NCBI RefSeq assembly: GCF_002741945.1
Contig: NZ_MDVN01000003.1
Coordinates: 62,001 to 126,000 of the forward strand
Direction of reading: 5' to 3'
Origin: Gaetbulibacter sp. 4G1
GTDB lineage: Bacteria; Bacteroidota; Bacteroidia; Flavobacteriales; Flavobacteriaceae
Length of the DNA: 64,000 bases
This document shows, piece by piece, positions 52,933 to 62,090 of the stretch (the stretch's first letter is position 1; each line of letters begins with the position of its first letter). The notes beneath the pieces were generated by a model. It ran no database searches, was not told the origin of the DNA, and worked only from the letters and a program-made list of their open reading frames with translations. The position numbers and the translations under genes were made by a program.

Positions 52933-54177
52933 ATGTTTAAATTTTTATTTGATAGAGATACATGGCAAGAAGTTTATGATAGCTTTAGTAAAAACAAGCT
53001 AAGGTCTATACTTACTATGGTAGGTGTTTGGTGGGGTATTTTATTATTAATAGGGCTGTTAGGGTCTGCCAGAGGGTTAGAGAACTCATTTAACAGGTTA
53101 TTTGGAAGCTTTGCTACTAATAGTGTTTTTGTTTGGGGAGAAAATACAAGTAAACCTTTTAAAGGATTTCAAGAAGGAAAACAGGTAAGGTTATCATTAT
53201 CTGATGCTAAAAAAGTAGAAGAAAATGTTGAAGGGATAGAATTTGTTGTTCCTAGAAGTGTAAATCAGGCATTAGTAGTTAGAAAATTCCTTTCCGGAAA
53301 TTTTGGAATCTATGGAGATTATCCATTGTTAGATCAAGTCCAAAAGAAAAAATTAGTACATGGCAGGTTTATTAATCAGAATGATATAGATGATAATAAA
53401 AAAGTAGCTGTCATATCAGACGAAATTTATAAACAATTATTTGAAAAAGACGAAAACCCAATCGGGGAATATATTCAAATTAATAGTATAAATTTTAAAG
53501 TAATTGGCATGTTTGAAAATGGAAATGTAAATATGGGGCCATCGGCAGATATCCATATTCCTTTCACAACATTTCAACAAATATACAATCAAGGTGATCA
53601 AATCGGTTGGATGATGATTACAGGGAAACCAGAGTATGATATTAAGCAAATTGAAAACGACGCAAAACTATTACTTAAAAACTTAAATAGTATACACCCT
53701 AAAGATAAACGTGCTTTTGGTAGTTTTAACTTAGGGAAAGAATTTGCGAAAGTCACAGGGTTTTTAATTGGGATGCAATTCTTAACATGGTTTGTTGGCA
53801 TTGCAACATTAATAGCAGGCGTATTTGCCATAGGTAATATTTTACTAATTACGGTAAAAGAACGTACTAAAGAAATAGGAGTACGTCGAGCCTTAGGGGC
53901 AACACCTTTTGAGATTAAAAGGCAAATAGTAGTTGAGGCTGTATTTTTAACTTTAGTAGCTGGATTATTCGGAATTATATCTGGAGGATGGATTTTAATA
54001 GGTCTAGATGCAGCCTTTGGGCAAGGAGACGATGCCGCAATAGTAAATGCATCTGTATCAATTGCTGTAGTATTTATAGCATTAATTATATTAGTAATAT
54101 TAGGAACTTTAATAGGCTTAATTCCAGCATTTAAAGCAACAAGTATAAAACCAATTGAAGCATTAAGAGAAGAATAA
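52933..54177 (+). CDS. MacB-type ABC permease, second copy
   Basis: This 414-residue protein, a paralogue of the preceding permease, has the same plan: one N-terminal helix (~20-40), a periplasmic domain, then three helices with LLITVKERTKEIGVRRALGATPFEIKRQ and a terminal LIPAFKATSIKPIEALREE. I choose the ATG at 52933, two bases after the upstream stop; an in-frame TTG at 52927 that overlaps that stop is possible. It ends 12 bases before the adaptor gene. Together the two permeases form the membrane part of a MacAB-TolC-like exporter. Confidence 0.92.
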   Translation: MFKFLFDRDTWQEVYDSFSKNKLRSILTMVGVWWGILLLIGLLGSARGLENSFNRLFGSFATNSVFVWGENTSKPFKGFQEGKQVRLSLSDAKKVEENVEGIEFVVPRSVNQALVVRKFLSGNFGIYGDYPLLDQVQKKKLVHGRFINQNDIDDNKKVAVISDEIYKQLFEKDENPIGEYIQINSINFKVIGMFENGNVNMGPSADIHIPFTTFQQIYNQGDQIGWMMITGKPEYDIKQIENDAKLLLKNLNSIHPKDKRAFGSFNLGKEFAKVTGFLIGMQFLTWFVGIATLIAGVFAIGNILLITVKERTKEIGVRRALGATPFEIKRQIVVEAVFLTLVAGLFGIISGGWILIGLDAAFGQGDDAAIVNASVSIAVVFIALIILVILGTLIGLIPAFKATSIKPIEALREE

Positions 54178-54189
54178 ACAATCAAAAAA

Positions 54190-55308
54190 ATGAACAAAAC
54201 AGTAAAAATTATTTTAGGAATCGTTGTTTTAATACTATTAGTATTTGTGTTAAAATATTTTAAAGATGCCAATTCAAAAGATGTTGTAGATTTTAAGGTT
54301 GAAGAGCCTTTTTACACATCAATTAACACAAAGGCTGTAGCAACAGGCAAACTAAATCCAGAAGAAGAGATTGAACTAAAACCTCAAATTTCAGGAATTG
54401 TTGATGATATTCTTGTTGAAGAAGGAGACATTGTTAGAAAAGGTGATTTAATTGCAAAAATAAGAGTTGTACCAAACGAGCAAAGTTTAGTAAGCGCTAA
54501 AAGTAGAATAGCATCGGCTAAACTTTCTTATGATAACTCTAAAACATTATACGATAGAAATAAATCTCTTTTTGAAAAAGGAGTAATATCACAACAAGAT
54601 TTTGAAAATAGTGCTTTGTCATTTAATCAAGCAAAAGAATCGCTTAATCAAGCTCAAAACGATTATCAAATTATAAGACGTGGTTCTATTTCTGGAGGAA
54701 GTTCTGCAAATACCAATATTGTAGCTCAAATACCAGGTACCATTTTAGAAATTCCAGTTCGAGAAGGCGACCAAGTTATACAGAGTAACAATTTTAATGC
54801 AGGAACAACGATTGCTACTATAGCAGATATGAGTCTTATGATTTTTGAAGGAAAAGTTGATGAAGCTGAAGTTGGTAAACTTGAAGAAGGTAAGGATATT
54901 AAAGTGCTACTGGGTGCTATAAATGACAAAGAGTTTCCTGCGAAACTAACTTTTGTTGCGCCAAAAGGGCAAGAGGAAAACGGTGCTGTACAGTTTACTA
55001 TAAAAGCTGATGTACAAATAGAACAAAGTACAGATATTAGAGCAGGTTATAGTGCCAATGCAGAAATAGATATAGAAAGTAAAGACAGTGTTTTGGCAAT
55101 TAAGGAAGCCCTTTTACAATATAATAGAATAACAGAAAAACCTTTTGTAGAGATACAAAAAGAAGAAGGCAAATTCGAAAAGAAGAACGTTACTTTAGGT
55201 TTGTCTGACGGTATAAATGTAGAAATCACTGAAGGCGTAAAAGAGGGCGATAAAATTAAAGTTTGGAATAAGGCATCAAAAGACAATGAAGATGAGGATA
55301 ATGATTAA
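54190..55308 (+). CDS. Periplasmic adaptor (HlyD/MacA/RND type membrane fusion protein)
   Basis: This 372-residue protein has a single N-terminal helix (~6-23), a split biotinyl-lipoyl domain (IELKPQISGIVDDILVEEGDIVRKGDLIAKI and IVAQIPGTILEIPVREGDQV), a helical hairpin between them (~100-160) and a beta-barrel plus membrane-proximal domain (~230-350). It joins the ABC permeases to the outer-membrane channel. The hairpin is of moderate length, as in MacA-type adaptors. It overlaps the TolC-like gene by about 8-23 bases depending on the start chosen there. Confidence 0.93.
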   Translation: MNKTVKIILGIVVLILLVFVLKYFKDANSKDVVDFKVEEPFYTSINTKAVATGKLNPEEEIELKPQISGIVDDILVEEGDIVRKGDLIAKIRVVPNEQSLVSAKSRIASAKLSYDNSKTLYDRNKSLFEKGVISQQDFENSALSFNQAKESLNQAQNDYQIIRRGSISGGSSANTNIVAQIPGTILEIPVREGDQVIQSNNFNAGTTIATIADMSLMIFEGKVDEAEVGKLEEGKDIKVLLGAINDKEFPAKLTFVAPKGQEENGAVQFTIKADVQIEQSTDIRAGYSANAEIDIESKDSVLAIKEALLQYNRITEKPFVEIQKEEGKFEKKNVTLGLSDGINVEITEGVKEGDKIKVWNKASKDNEDEDND

Positions 55309-56677
55309 GTTAATTAGCAGTTTCTTACACGGATTTAGAAATTTTGTAGGAGTAAGGCAAAAGCATTCTGTTTTATTATTTAGTGTGTTATTTACTGTAA
55401 CATCTTTTGCGCAGCAAAAAAAATGGACACTACAAGAATGTGTAGCACATGCAATTGAAAATAATATTTCTGTAAAGCAAACCGAAAACACATTGCTTTT
55501 AAACGAACAAGATATTGTAGCTGCTAAGGGACAATTTCTACCATCTGTTAGAGGTAGCGTTTCTCAAAGTTTAAGCTTAGGGACTAGTTTAGTGGCTGAA
55601 GGGATTTTCGCAAATAGAACAAGTAATTCTACAAATTTAGGCTTAAGCGTATCACAAAACTTTTTTAGCGGGTTTAGAACTTTAAACCTTTACAAACAAT
55701 CTAAATTGAACTCAGAGCAAAGTCAATTAGAACTAAAGCGCTTAAAAGATGATATTTCTTTAAATGTTGTAGATGCCTATTTAACTACGTTGTTCAATAA
55801 AGAAAATTTAGAAACCGCGAAAGCCCAGTTTAATTTTAGTGAGGAACAACTTAAACAAGTTAAAGATTTAGTTGACGCAGGTGTACAGCCTAAGGCTAAT
55901 ATTTATGATACTGAAGCTACTTTAAGTAGAGATGCACAACAAGTTACTATTGCAGAAAATAATTATAATTTGGCTTTGCTTACACTGTCACAGTTATTAC
56001 AAGTGCCATTTAGTGGTTTTGATTTAGAGATTATTGATGTTGATACGCCTTCTGAAGCTTTATTATATAGTGAAGTTGCACCTATTTTAAATTATGCTTT
56101 GCAAAATAGGAATGAAATTAAAATTGCAGAAAAAGATATTGAAAATGCCACGCTAAATACTAAGATTTCTAAATCTGGCTATTTGCCTAATGTTTCATTT
56201 AGTTATGGTTTTGGTACCAATGCGTTTTATTCTAATTTAATAAATAATGAACAAGCATTTTTGGATCAATTAAATGACAATAAAGGCCATAGCTTCAGTC
56301 TTAGTGTTGGAATCCCTATTTTTTCTAAATTTCAGAATAAAACAGCTGTTGCTAAATCTAAAATACAAGAAGAGAATAGTAAATTACGTTTACAGCAGGC
56401 TAAATTAGATTTAGAGTCTAACATTCAAAGAGCATATACAGATGCACAAGCTGCATTTAAAGCCTATGATGCTGCAAAAAAGTCAATGGCATCTCAAGAG
56501 TTGGCTTTTAACAATTCGAAAGAGCGTTATGATATTGGTAATATGACCGCTTTCGATTTAGAACAAGCTAGAGTACGGCTCATAAATGCACAATCATCTC
56601 TAATAATTGCAAAGTATGATTTTGTTTTTAAGACTAAAGTTTTAGACTTTTATATGGGAAAATCTTTAACTAATTGA
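55286..56677 (+). CDS. TolC-family outer-membrane efflux channel
   Basis: This protein of up to 463 residues has an outer membrane efflux protein domain repeated twice (~60-250 and ~260-460), with the typical WTLQECVAHAIENNISVKQ start, YDTEATLSRDAQQVTIAENNYNLALLTLSQLL helices, and DIGNMTAFDLEQARVRLINAQSSLIIAKYDFVFKTKVLDFY at the end. A signal peptide ends SFAQ (~43); its n-region is long (~27 residues before the core), so the ATG at 55301 may be the true start. It closes the tripartite exporter operon. Substrate unknown: macrolides, lipoproteins, peptides and siderophores are all handled by such systems. Confidence 0.92.
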   Translation: MKMRIMIKLISSFLHGFRNFVGVRQKHSVLLFSVLFTVTSFAQQKKWTLQECVAHAIENNISVKQTENTLLLNEQDIVAAKGQFLPSVRGSVSQSLSLGTSLVAEGIFANRTSNSTNLGLSVSQNFFSGFRTLNLYKQSKLNSEQSQLELKRLKDDISLNVVDAYLTTLFNKENLETAKAQFNFSEEQLKQVKDLVDAGVQPKANIYDTEATLSRDAQQVTIAENNYNLALLTLSQLLQVPFSGFDLEIIDVDTPSEALLYSEVAPILNYALQNRNEIKIAEKDIENATLNTKISKSGYLPNVSFSYGFGTNAFYSNLINNEQAFLDQLNDNKGHSFSLSVGIPIFSKFQNKTAVAKSKIQEENSKLRLQQAKLDLESNIQRAYTDAQAAFKAYDAAKKSMASQELAFNNSKERYDIGNMTAFDLEQARVRLINAQSSLIIAKYDFVFKTKVLDFYMGKSLTN

Positions 56678-56678
56678 T

Positions 56679-57353
56679 TTGGCATTAATACTTAATATAG
56701 AAACCGCAACAACTAACTGTTCAGTCTCACTTTCAAAAGAAGGTGAGACTTTAGTTTTAAAAGAAGATTACGATAAAAACTATTCGCACGCAGAGCGACT
56801 TCATGTATACATTGAAGAAGTTTTAAAAGAAGCCAATATAGATTCGAAACGGCTAGATGCTATTGCAGTAAGTAAAGGTCCAGGGTCTTATACAGGTTTG
56901 CGTATTGGGGTTTCAGCAGCTAAAGGATTTTGTTTTGCTTTAGACAAGCCACTAATTTCTATACCAACTTTAGAAGCTTTAGCGCATCAAGTTAAAATTG
57001 ATGAAGGTCTGATAGTTTCTATGTTGGATGCTAGACGTATGGAAGTGTATTCGGCTATTTTTGATACAGATTATAACCAAGTACGAGAAACTCAAGCGCA
57101 AGTTTTAGATGAATCATCTTTTACTAGTTATTTAAAGCAAGGCAAAGTGTATTTTATTGGTAATGGTGTTGAAAAAACAAAAGCACTTATAAGCCATCCA
57201 AATGCTGTTTTTATCGAAGATAAATTACCATCAGCTAACGAAATGGGTTTGCTAGCTTATGGCAAATATAAAATAAGCGACACCGAAGATGTCGCTTATT
57301 TTGAACCGTATTATTTAAAAGATTTTGTGGCTTTAAAGCCTAAAAAATCTTAA
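56679..57353 (+). CDS. tsaB: tRNA threonylcarbamoyladenosine biosynthesis protein TsaB
   Basis: This 224-residue protein of the TsaD/Kae1-like ASKHA fold has ILNIETATTNCSVSLS at the start and SKGPGSYTGLRIGVSAAKGF near residue 64. TsaB partners with TsaD and TsaE to place t6A on ANN-decoding tRNAs. The start is TTG at 56679, one base after the tolC stop; no in-frame ATG comes early enough to keep the conserved N-terminus. The last four bases overlap the convergent mscS gene. Its 3' coding end contains a 12-pair hairpin at 57271-57302. Confidence 0.94.
   Translation: MALILNIETATTNCSVSLSKEGETLVLKEDYDKNYSHAERLHVYIEEVLKEANIDSKRLDAIAVSKGPGSYTGLRIGVSAAKGFCFALDKPLISIPTLEALAHQVKIDEGLIVSMLDARRMEVYSAIFDTDYNQVRETQAQVLDESSFTSYLKQGKVYFIGNGVEKTKALISHPNAVFIEDKLPSANEMGLLAYGKYKISDTEDVAYFEPYYLKDFVALKPKKS
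57271..57302. terminator. Hairpin terminator within 3' end of tsaB, likely serving the minus-strand mscS operon
   Basis: AAATAAGCGACA (57271-57282) is perfectly complementary to TGTCGCTTATTT (57290-57301) with a 7-base loop. Each strand has T-rich sequence after the stem. On the minus strand it lies about 48 bases after the mscS stop, the expected place for a terminator, while on the plus strand it is inside tsaB coding sequence. Confidence 0.55.
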
Positions 57354-58162
57354 GCTTGTTTTTGTATTTCTACAGCGTGCGGATAAGGAATTTCTATACC
57401 AGCCGCATCAAGTGCCTCTTTTACATTTTCAGTAACGTCAAAGTATACATCCCAATAATCTTCTGTATTACACCAAGGTCTTACTGCAAAATTAACAGAA
57501 CTATCTGCTAGTTCAAGCACAGTAACTGCTGGAGCAGGATCTTTTAAAACTTTAGGGAGAGAAGTTAATACTTTCATTATAACTTCTTTGGTTTGTTTAA
57601 TGTTGGCATCATAACTAACACCATAAACCAAATCTACTCTACGAGTACCTTCTGTGGTATAATTAATAATATTTCCGTTAGATAAAGAACCATTAGGAAT
57701 AATAATCTCTTTGTTTGAAAGGCCAGTTAATTTAGTTGTAAAAATTTCAATCTCTTTAACTACACCAATTTCACCCTGAGCTTCAATTAAATCACCAATT
57801 TTAAAAGGCTTAAAAATCATAATTAAGACGCCTCCGGCAAAGTTGCCTAAAGATCCTTGAAGAGCTAAACCAATAGCTAAACCAACTGAAGCTAAAATAG
57901 CAGCAAAAGAAGTAGTTTCAACACCTACGGTACCAAGAATAGTTACAATTAAAACTATTTTTAAAACCCAATTAAGTAGGTTTAATAAAAACTTTTTAAG
58001 ACTCTCATCGTAGTCTTTTTTATCCATGGCTTTTGTTACGCCTTTAAGGAGCATTTTAATTATCCACGAACCAATAATCCAAATAGCTATGGCTGCTAAT
58101 ACACGTGGGCCAAAATCTATAATTAAGGCATAGCCTTTGTCAATCCATCTTTCTAAATCCAT
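57350..58162 (-). CDS. Small-conductance mechanosensitive channel MscS
   Basis: This 270-residue protein has three membrane helices (~15-33, ~52-75, ~85-105) and the pore helix and beta domain of MscS: ASVGLAIGLALQGSLGNFAGGVLIMIFKPFKIGDLIE, with the Gly/Ala-rich TM3 that lines the pore, then IPNGSLSNGNIINYTTEGTRRVDL. The C-terminus ends in the alpha-beta domain (EIPYPHAVEIQ). It releases solutes upon hypo-osmotic shock. It is last in a minus-strand operon after the DUF1304 gene (17-base gap) and ends four bases into tsaB. Confidence 0.94.
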   Translation of the reverse strand: MDLERWIDKGYALIIDFGPRVLAAIAIWIIGSWIIKMLLKGVTKAMDKKDYDESLKKFLLNLLNWVLKIVLIVTILGTVGVETTSFAAILASVGLAIGLALQGSLGNFAGGVLIMIFKPFKIGDLIEAQGEIGVVKEIEIFTTKLTGLSNKEIIIPNGSLSNGNIINYTTEGTRRVDLVYGVSYDANIKQTKEVIMKVLTSLPKVLKDPAPAVTVLELADSSVNFAVRPWCNTEDYWDVYFDVTENVKEALDAAGIEIPYPHAVEIQKQA

Positions 58163-58179
58163 TTACTTTTAACTTTAAT

Positions 58180-58536
58180 TTAATTGATAATTATTGTGAT
58201 TAGTGCAATTATAGCAGGGATGCTTTGCACATAAAACAATTTAATTTTCTTTGTAGAATAAGACCCATATATACCAGCAATAGTCACACAAACAAGAAAA
58301 AATATTGCAATATTTATATCTTCTTGTATGATGGAGTAAATTAATCCAGCAGATAAAAATCCGTTATATAGTCCTTGGTTTGCAGCTAATACTTTTGTTT
58401 CTTCAGCAAAGGCTTTCGATTTTAGCCCAAATGTTTTTATTCCTTTTGGTTTGGTCCATAAAAACATCTCTAATATTAAAAAATAGAAATGCTCTAAGGC
58501 TACAAATGCTACTAAAATAATTGTTAAAAGCGTCAT
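58180..58536 (-). CDS. DUF1304 membrane protein
   Basis: This 118-residue protein has four membrane helices (~3-22, ~52-68, ~73-90, ~98-117). The family segment [21 protein letters not shown] and the [27 protein letters not shown] stretch match DUF1304 over its whole length. Members are integral membrane proteins of unknown function, widespread in bacteria. Its start overlaps the end of the thioredoxin-domain gene by 4 bases, and mscS follows. Confidence 0.88.
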   Translation of the reverse strand: MTLLTIILVAFVALEHFYFLILEMFLWTKPKGIKTFGLKSKAFAEETKVLAANQGLYNGFLSAGLIYSIIQEDINIAIFFLVCVTIAGIYGSYSTKKIKLFYVQSIPAIIALITIIIN

Positions 58537-60638
58537 TCTTTCAAAAATTTTATGGCATCACTTACTTTAGTAACAGGTAGTTTACATGCTCTGTTAACAC
58601 ATACATAAATAAATGTATTACCGGGGTTGTATCTGTTTTCTAATAAAGGCATATTGTTTTCAGATGTGCTAGCAGCAATAAGTTTATTAGGTAAATAAGT
58701 TCTATTTAATTCGGTTATTTTTTCTTTAGCATCTTCTCCTACAATGGCAACTTCATAAAATGGCTGTGCGTAGTTTAGCATTAAATCGAGCCAATTTGAG
58801 TAACCAGAAGGATATTCTAACATTTCTGGTTTTACATTGTTAAGCATACTCATAGCTGTTTTGCTATAATGTTCATTGTCAAAATAATGAGATAATTTAA
58901 ATAGATTTTTTGCTAATATAGAGTTACTTGCAGGAATTACATTGTCGCGATATTCGATACTTCTAGATACCAAAGATTCGTCTTCATTTGAAGTGAAATA
59001 AAACATACTGCTTTTCTCATCGAAAAAATGATCGAATGTATAATTTGCCAAATCACGTGCAGAAGTTAGCCACTTTTCATTTAATGTACTCTCATATAAT
59101 GCGATAAATGCATCAATGGTTGCAGCATAATCTTCAAGATAACCATTATTAGTACTCTTTCCGTTTTTATAATTATGATACAATCCGCCATCTTCTTTTA
59201 ACTGATTGTCAACAATAAAATTTGCATTCTTCTTTGCGACTTCTAAATATTCAACAGTACCAAAAACTCTATAGGCATCAACATAGCCTTTAAGCATTAT
59301 TCCATTCCATGATGTTAATGTTTTATCATCCAACCGTGGTTTTGATCTTTTATTACGCTCTTTTAATAAAATAGTTTTCCAATTTGATTTCTTTTCTGCT
59401 AGTTCATCTTTAGTTAAATCATACTTTTTAATAATTTTAATGTCATCATCTTTTCTAATTAATACATAATTACCATGTTCCCAAAATCCATAATTGTTTA
59501 TATTATAATAATCTGAAAATAAATCAAAATCATTTTTCAAAAGTGTTTTTAACTCTTCTTTTTTCCAAACGTAAAAAGCGCCTTCTTCAAGTTCTCCTTC
59601 TGGTGTTAAACTATCGGCATCCAGTGCTGAATAAAATGCCCCATTATCAATAGTCATTTCGTTTTTTACATAGTCTAAAGTTTCAGTAACAATATCTTTA
59701 TATAAATCATTTTTTGTAATAAGATAGGCATCAGCATATAAGCTAACTAATTGACCATTGTCATAAAGCATTTTTTCGAAATGAGGTACATGCCATTTCG
59801 TATCTACAGAGTATCTGGAAAACCCGCCACCTAATTGATCAAAAATACCACCATACGCCATTTTTGTTAAGGTTAAATTTACATAATCTAGTAATTCTTT
59901 ATCATTTGTTTGATAGGCATATCGAAGTAAAAAATGATAATTGTTAGGCATCATAAATTTAGGAGCACGATTCATTCCTCCTAAGTTGTTGTCAAATTGC
60001 TTTGACCAATTTGTTAAAGCATCGTCTATATAATTTTTTTCAAAAACTGGTTCATCTGTATTCAGTGTAACAACATCTAAAGCTTTAATGCCTTGCTCCA
60101 ATTTGTCGGCGTATTCGAGAAGTTTTTCAGGTTTCTCAATATAAAGTTTAGAGATTTGCTCTAGGGCATCCACCCATTGCTCTTTTTTAAAATAAGTGCC
60201 TCCCCATACTGGTCTTCCATCAGGTAATGCGATAACATTTAGAGGCCAACCACCACTTCCAGTCATAAGTTGCACTGCATTCATGTATACTTGATCAACA
60301 TCTGGACGTTCTTCTCTGTCAATTTTTATATTAATAAAATTATCATTCATTACTTGGGCAACTAGTGTATCCTCAAAACTTTCGTGTTCCATAACATGGC
60401 ACCAGTGGCAAGCCGAATACCCAACACTAATTAGCATAAGTTTGTTTTCAGATTTTGCTTTAGCTAAGGTTTTTGAGCTCCATGGATTCCAGTTTACAGG
60501 ATTATGAGCATGTTGGAGTAAATACGGACTAGTTTCGTTTATAAGGTCGTTAGTATATTTGTGTGTCATAGTTTCAGAATTCTGACCTTTACAGCTTATT
60601 AATGCAATAATAAGAATTGATGTTATAATGGACTTCAT
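58533..60638 (-). CDS. YyaL/SSP411-type protein with thioredoxin domain (DUF255), lipoprotein
   Basis: This 701-residue protein has a lipoprotein signal (ALISC, Cys at residue 16). Residues ~30-185 are a thioredoxin-like DUF255 domain with [15 protein letters not shown] (CHWC at ~75-78) and [27 protein letters not shown]. The remainder (~210-600) is an alpha/alpha-barrel resembling six-hairpin glycosidases and N-acylglucosamine epimerases ([27 protein letters not shown]). The family includes human SPATA20 and Bacillus YyaL; the reaction is unknown. A lipid-anchored form is usual in Bacteroidota. It is first in the operon with DUF1304 and mscS, with a -7-like element only 4 bases upstream of its start. 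Confidence 0.92.
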   Translation of the reverse strand: MKSIITSILIIALISCKGQNSETMTHKYTNDLINETSPYLLQHAHNPVNWNPWSSKTLAKAKSENKLMLISVGYSACHWCHVMEHESFEDTLVAQVMNDNFINIKIDREERPDVDQVYMNAVQLMTGSGGWPLNVIALPDGRPVWGGTYFKKEQWVDALEQISKLYIEKPEKLLEYADKLEQGIKALDVVTLNTDEPVFEKNYIDDALTNWSKQFDNNLGGMNRAPKFMMPNNYHFLLRYAYQTNDKELLDYVNLTLTKMAYGGIFDQLGGGFSRYSVDTKWHVPHFEKMLYDNGQLVSLYADAYLITKNDLYKDIVTETLDYVKNEMTIDNGAFYSALDADSLTPEGELEEGAFYVWKKEELKTLLKNDFDLFSDYYNINNYGFWEHGNYVLIRKDDDIKIIKKYDLTKDELAEKKSNWKTILLKERNKRSKPRLDDKTLTSWNGIMLKGYVDAYRVFGTVEYLEVAKKNANFIVDNQLKEDGGLYHNYKNGKSTNNGYLEDYAATIDAFIALYESTLNEKWLTSARDLANYTFDHFFDEKSSMFYFTSNEDESLVSRSIEYRDNVIPASNSILAKNLFKLSHYFDNEHYSKTAMSMLNNVKPEMLEYPSGYSNWLDLMLNYAQPFYEVAIVGEDAKEKITELNRTYLPNKLIAASTSENNMPLLENRYNPGNTFIYVCVNRACKLPVTKVSDAIKFLKE

Positions 60639-60642
60639 TTTT

Positions 60643-60650
60643 CAAAGTTA
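60643..60650 (-). promoter_or_regulatory. Candidate -7 element for YyaL-type gene
   Basis: The minus strand reads TAACTTTG, matching TAnnTTTG, ending 4 bases before the ATG at 60638. The transcript would be leaderless or nearly so. No well spaced TTG was found. Confidence 0.3.
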
Positions 60651-60661
60651 GCGAAAATTGA

Positions 60662-60693
60662 GCACAAAAAAAGCGTTCAATTAATGAACGCTT
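60662..60693 (-). terminator. Rho-independent terminator after dodecin
   Basis: On the minus strand AAGCGTTCA pairs perfectly with TGAACGCTT across a 5-base loop, followed by a run of seven or more T, 22 bases after the dodecin stop. Confidence 0.82.
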
Positions 60694-60715
60694 ATATTTT
60701 AAAAGAAAAGTAAAA

Positions 60716-60916
60716 TTACTTTACTTCAAAAGTGATTTTTAAGTTTACTCTAAATTCTGTAACCTCACCGTCTTTTACACTAGCACTTTGGTCTTGTACA
60801 TATACAGAACGAATGTTATTTACACTTTTTGAAGCGTGCTTAACTGCTTTTTTAGTTGCATCTTCCCAACTTTTATCTGAGTTTGATAAAATCTCAATTA
60901 CTTTTAATACTGCCAT
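60716..60916 (-). CDS. Dodecin (flavin-binding/storage protein)
   Basis: This 66-residue protein matches dodecin over its whole length: VLKVIEILSNSDKSWEDATKKAVKHASKSVNNIRSVYVQDQSA and a terminal VNLKITFEV strand. Dodecins form hollow dodecamers that bind flavin dimers and protect the cell from free flavin. The aromatic flavin-stacking Trp is present in DKSWEDA (near residue 17). It is a single-gene unit with a strong terminator just downstream. Confidence 0.93.
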   Translation of the reverse strand: MAVLKVIEILSNSDKSWEDATKKAVKHASKSVNNIRSVYVQDQSASVKDGEVTEFRVNLKITFEVK

Positions 60917-61024
60917 GATTTATTTTTTTAAGGTTATAATTTAACTACCTGTTCTAATTTAAGATAGTTGTTTTTTTGACACAGTTAAATCTAAAAAGTC
61001 ACCAAATAAAAAATCACACCAAAT

Positions 61025-61927
61025 TTATCCATTTATAGCTTCAACCATGTTTACTTTTCCAGGAAGCATTTCTTTTAGCATATTTTCAATACCACTTTTT
61101 AATGTGTAGGTTGACGATGGACAACCACTACAAGCGCCTTGAAGCATAACACTTACGTTTTTACTTTCAGCATCATAAGAAATAAATTGAATGTTACCGC
61201 CATCACTAGCTACAGCTGGTTTCACATACTCTTCAAGAATATTTACAATTTGTTTGGAAGTGTCATCCATATTTTCAAATTGATTGTCTAATTGAGTTGT
61301 CGATTTTTTCAAAGCTTCTGCAGCATTTGGTAGCACAACTTCTTTCCCATTTTCAATATAATTTCTAATAAACTCACGAAGCTCGACAGTTATATCTTGC
61401 CATTCTGCCATATCGTACTTTGTAATAGAGACATAGTTTTCGTCAATAAAAACACTTTTTACAAACGGGAAATGAAACAATTCAGTAGCTAATGGTGATA
61501 ATTTTGCATCATCGATTGAAGTGAATTCAAAAAGAGTAGTTACTATTTTTTTATTTGCAACAAACTTCATTGCAGAAGGGTTTGGGGTACTTTCAGCATA
61601 AACAGTTACTGGAACTTTTTTAGATGTTGCAGTTTCTTCAACCACAATACCACCATTATTTAAATAAGTTTCAATTTGTTCAGCAACTTCATCTTTAACA
61701 TCATTCCATTCAACAATGTCATAGCGCTCTACAGCAACAAAATTACCAGAGACATATACTTTTTTTACAAAGGGTAAGTAAAATAATTGTTGCGCTAAAG
61801 GCGATGATTTAGCCTCATCAATGTTGTTAAACTCAAAGCTTTGATGCTTGGTTATAAATTGATTTACCTCAAATTTTACTATGGCGTTATTGGTTGTTTC
61901 TTGCACAGAAACCTTGAAATTGTTCAT
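61025..61927 (-). CDS. NifU/Nfu-type Fe-S scaffold with two N-terminal Nfu domains
   Basis: I choose the ATG at 61927 (300 residues). An upstream in-frame ATG at 61975 adds a hydrophobic 16-residue stretch that reads as translated leader and would wrongly suggest export. The protein has two Nfu_N domains in tandem (~10-90 and ~107-195), the second with the standard TPNPSAMKF motif and the first with a degenerate TTNNAIVKF in the same place, then a NifU C-terminal domain (~220-298) with the cluster-binding CSGCPSS. It assembles or transfers 4Fe-4S clusters, for which the window has many clients (ActB, QueG). Confidence 0.9.
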   Translation of the reverse strand: MNNFKVSVQETTNNAIVKFEVNQFITKHQSFEFNNIDEAKSSPLAQQLFYLPFVKKVYVSGNFVAVERYDIVEWNDVKDEVAEQIETYLNNGGIVVEETATSKKVPVTVYAESTPNPSAMKFVANKKIVTTLFEFTSIDDAKLSPLATELFHFPFVKSVFIDENYVSITKYDMAEWQDITVELREFIRNYIENGKEVVLPNAAEALKKSTTQLDNQFENMDDTSKQIVNILEEYVKPAVASDGGNIQFISYDAESKNVSVMLQGACSGCPSSTYTLKSGIENMLKEMLPGKVNMVEAING

Positions 61928-62090
61928 TTTAGCTAATTTTTTGTAAAAATACAAAAGAAACTTTGAGATATACATATATTTGAAGCTTTGTGCTAAATAT
62001 TATTGGTTCAAAAAAAACAATTTATTTTTTAGGGTTAAATGCTACTAAACTGTTTTTATAAGACTATGTAGTGTTTAATTTAAATTGACT

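Noticed and set aside
53598-54272. Antisense open frame of 224 residues opposite the second ABC permease
   Set aside because: It lies wholly opposite a well-supported membrane protein and the adaptor start. Its composition (Ile/Asn/Pro-rich) is that of a reversed hydrophobic gene, and no domain is visible.
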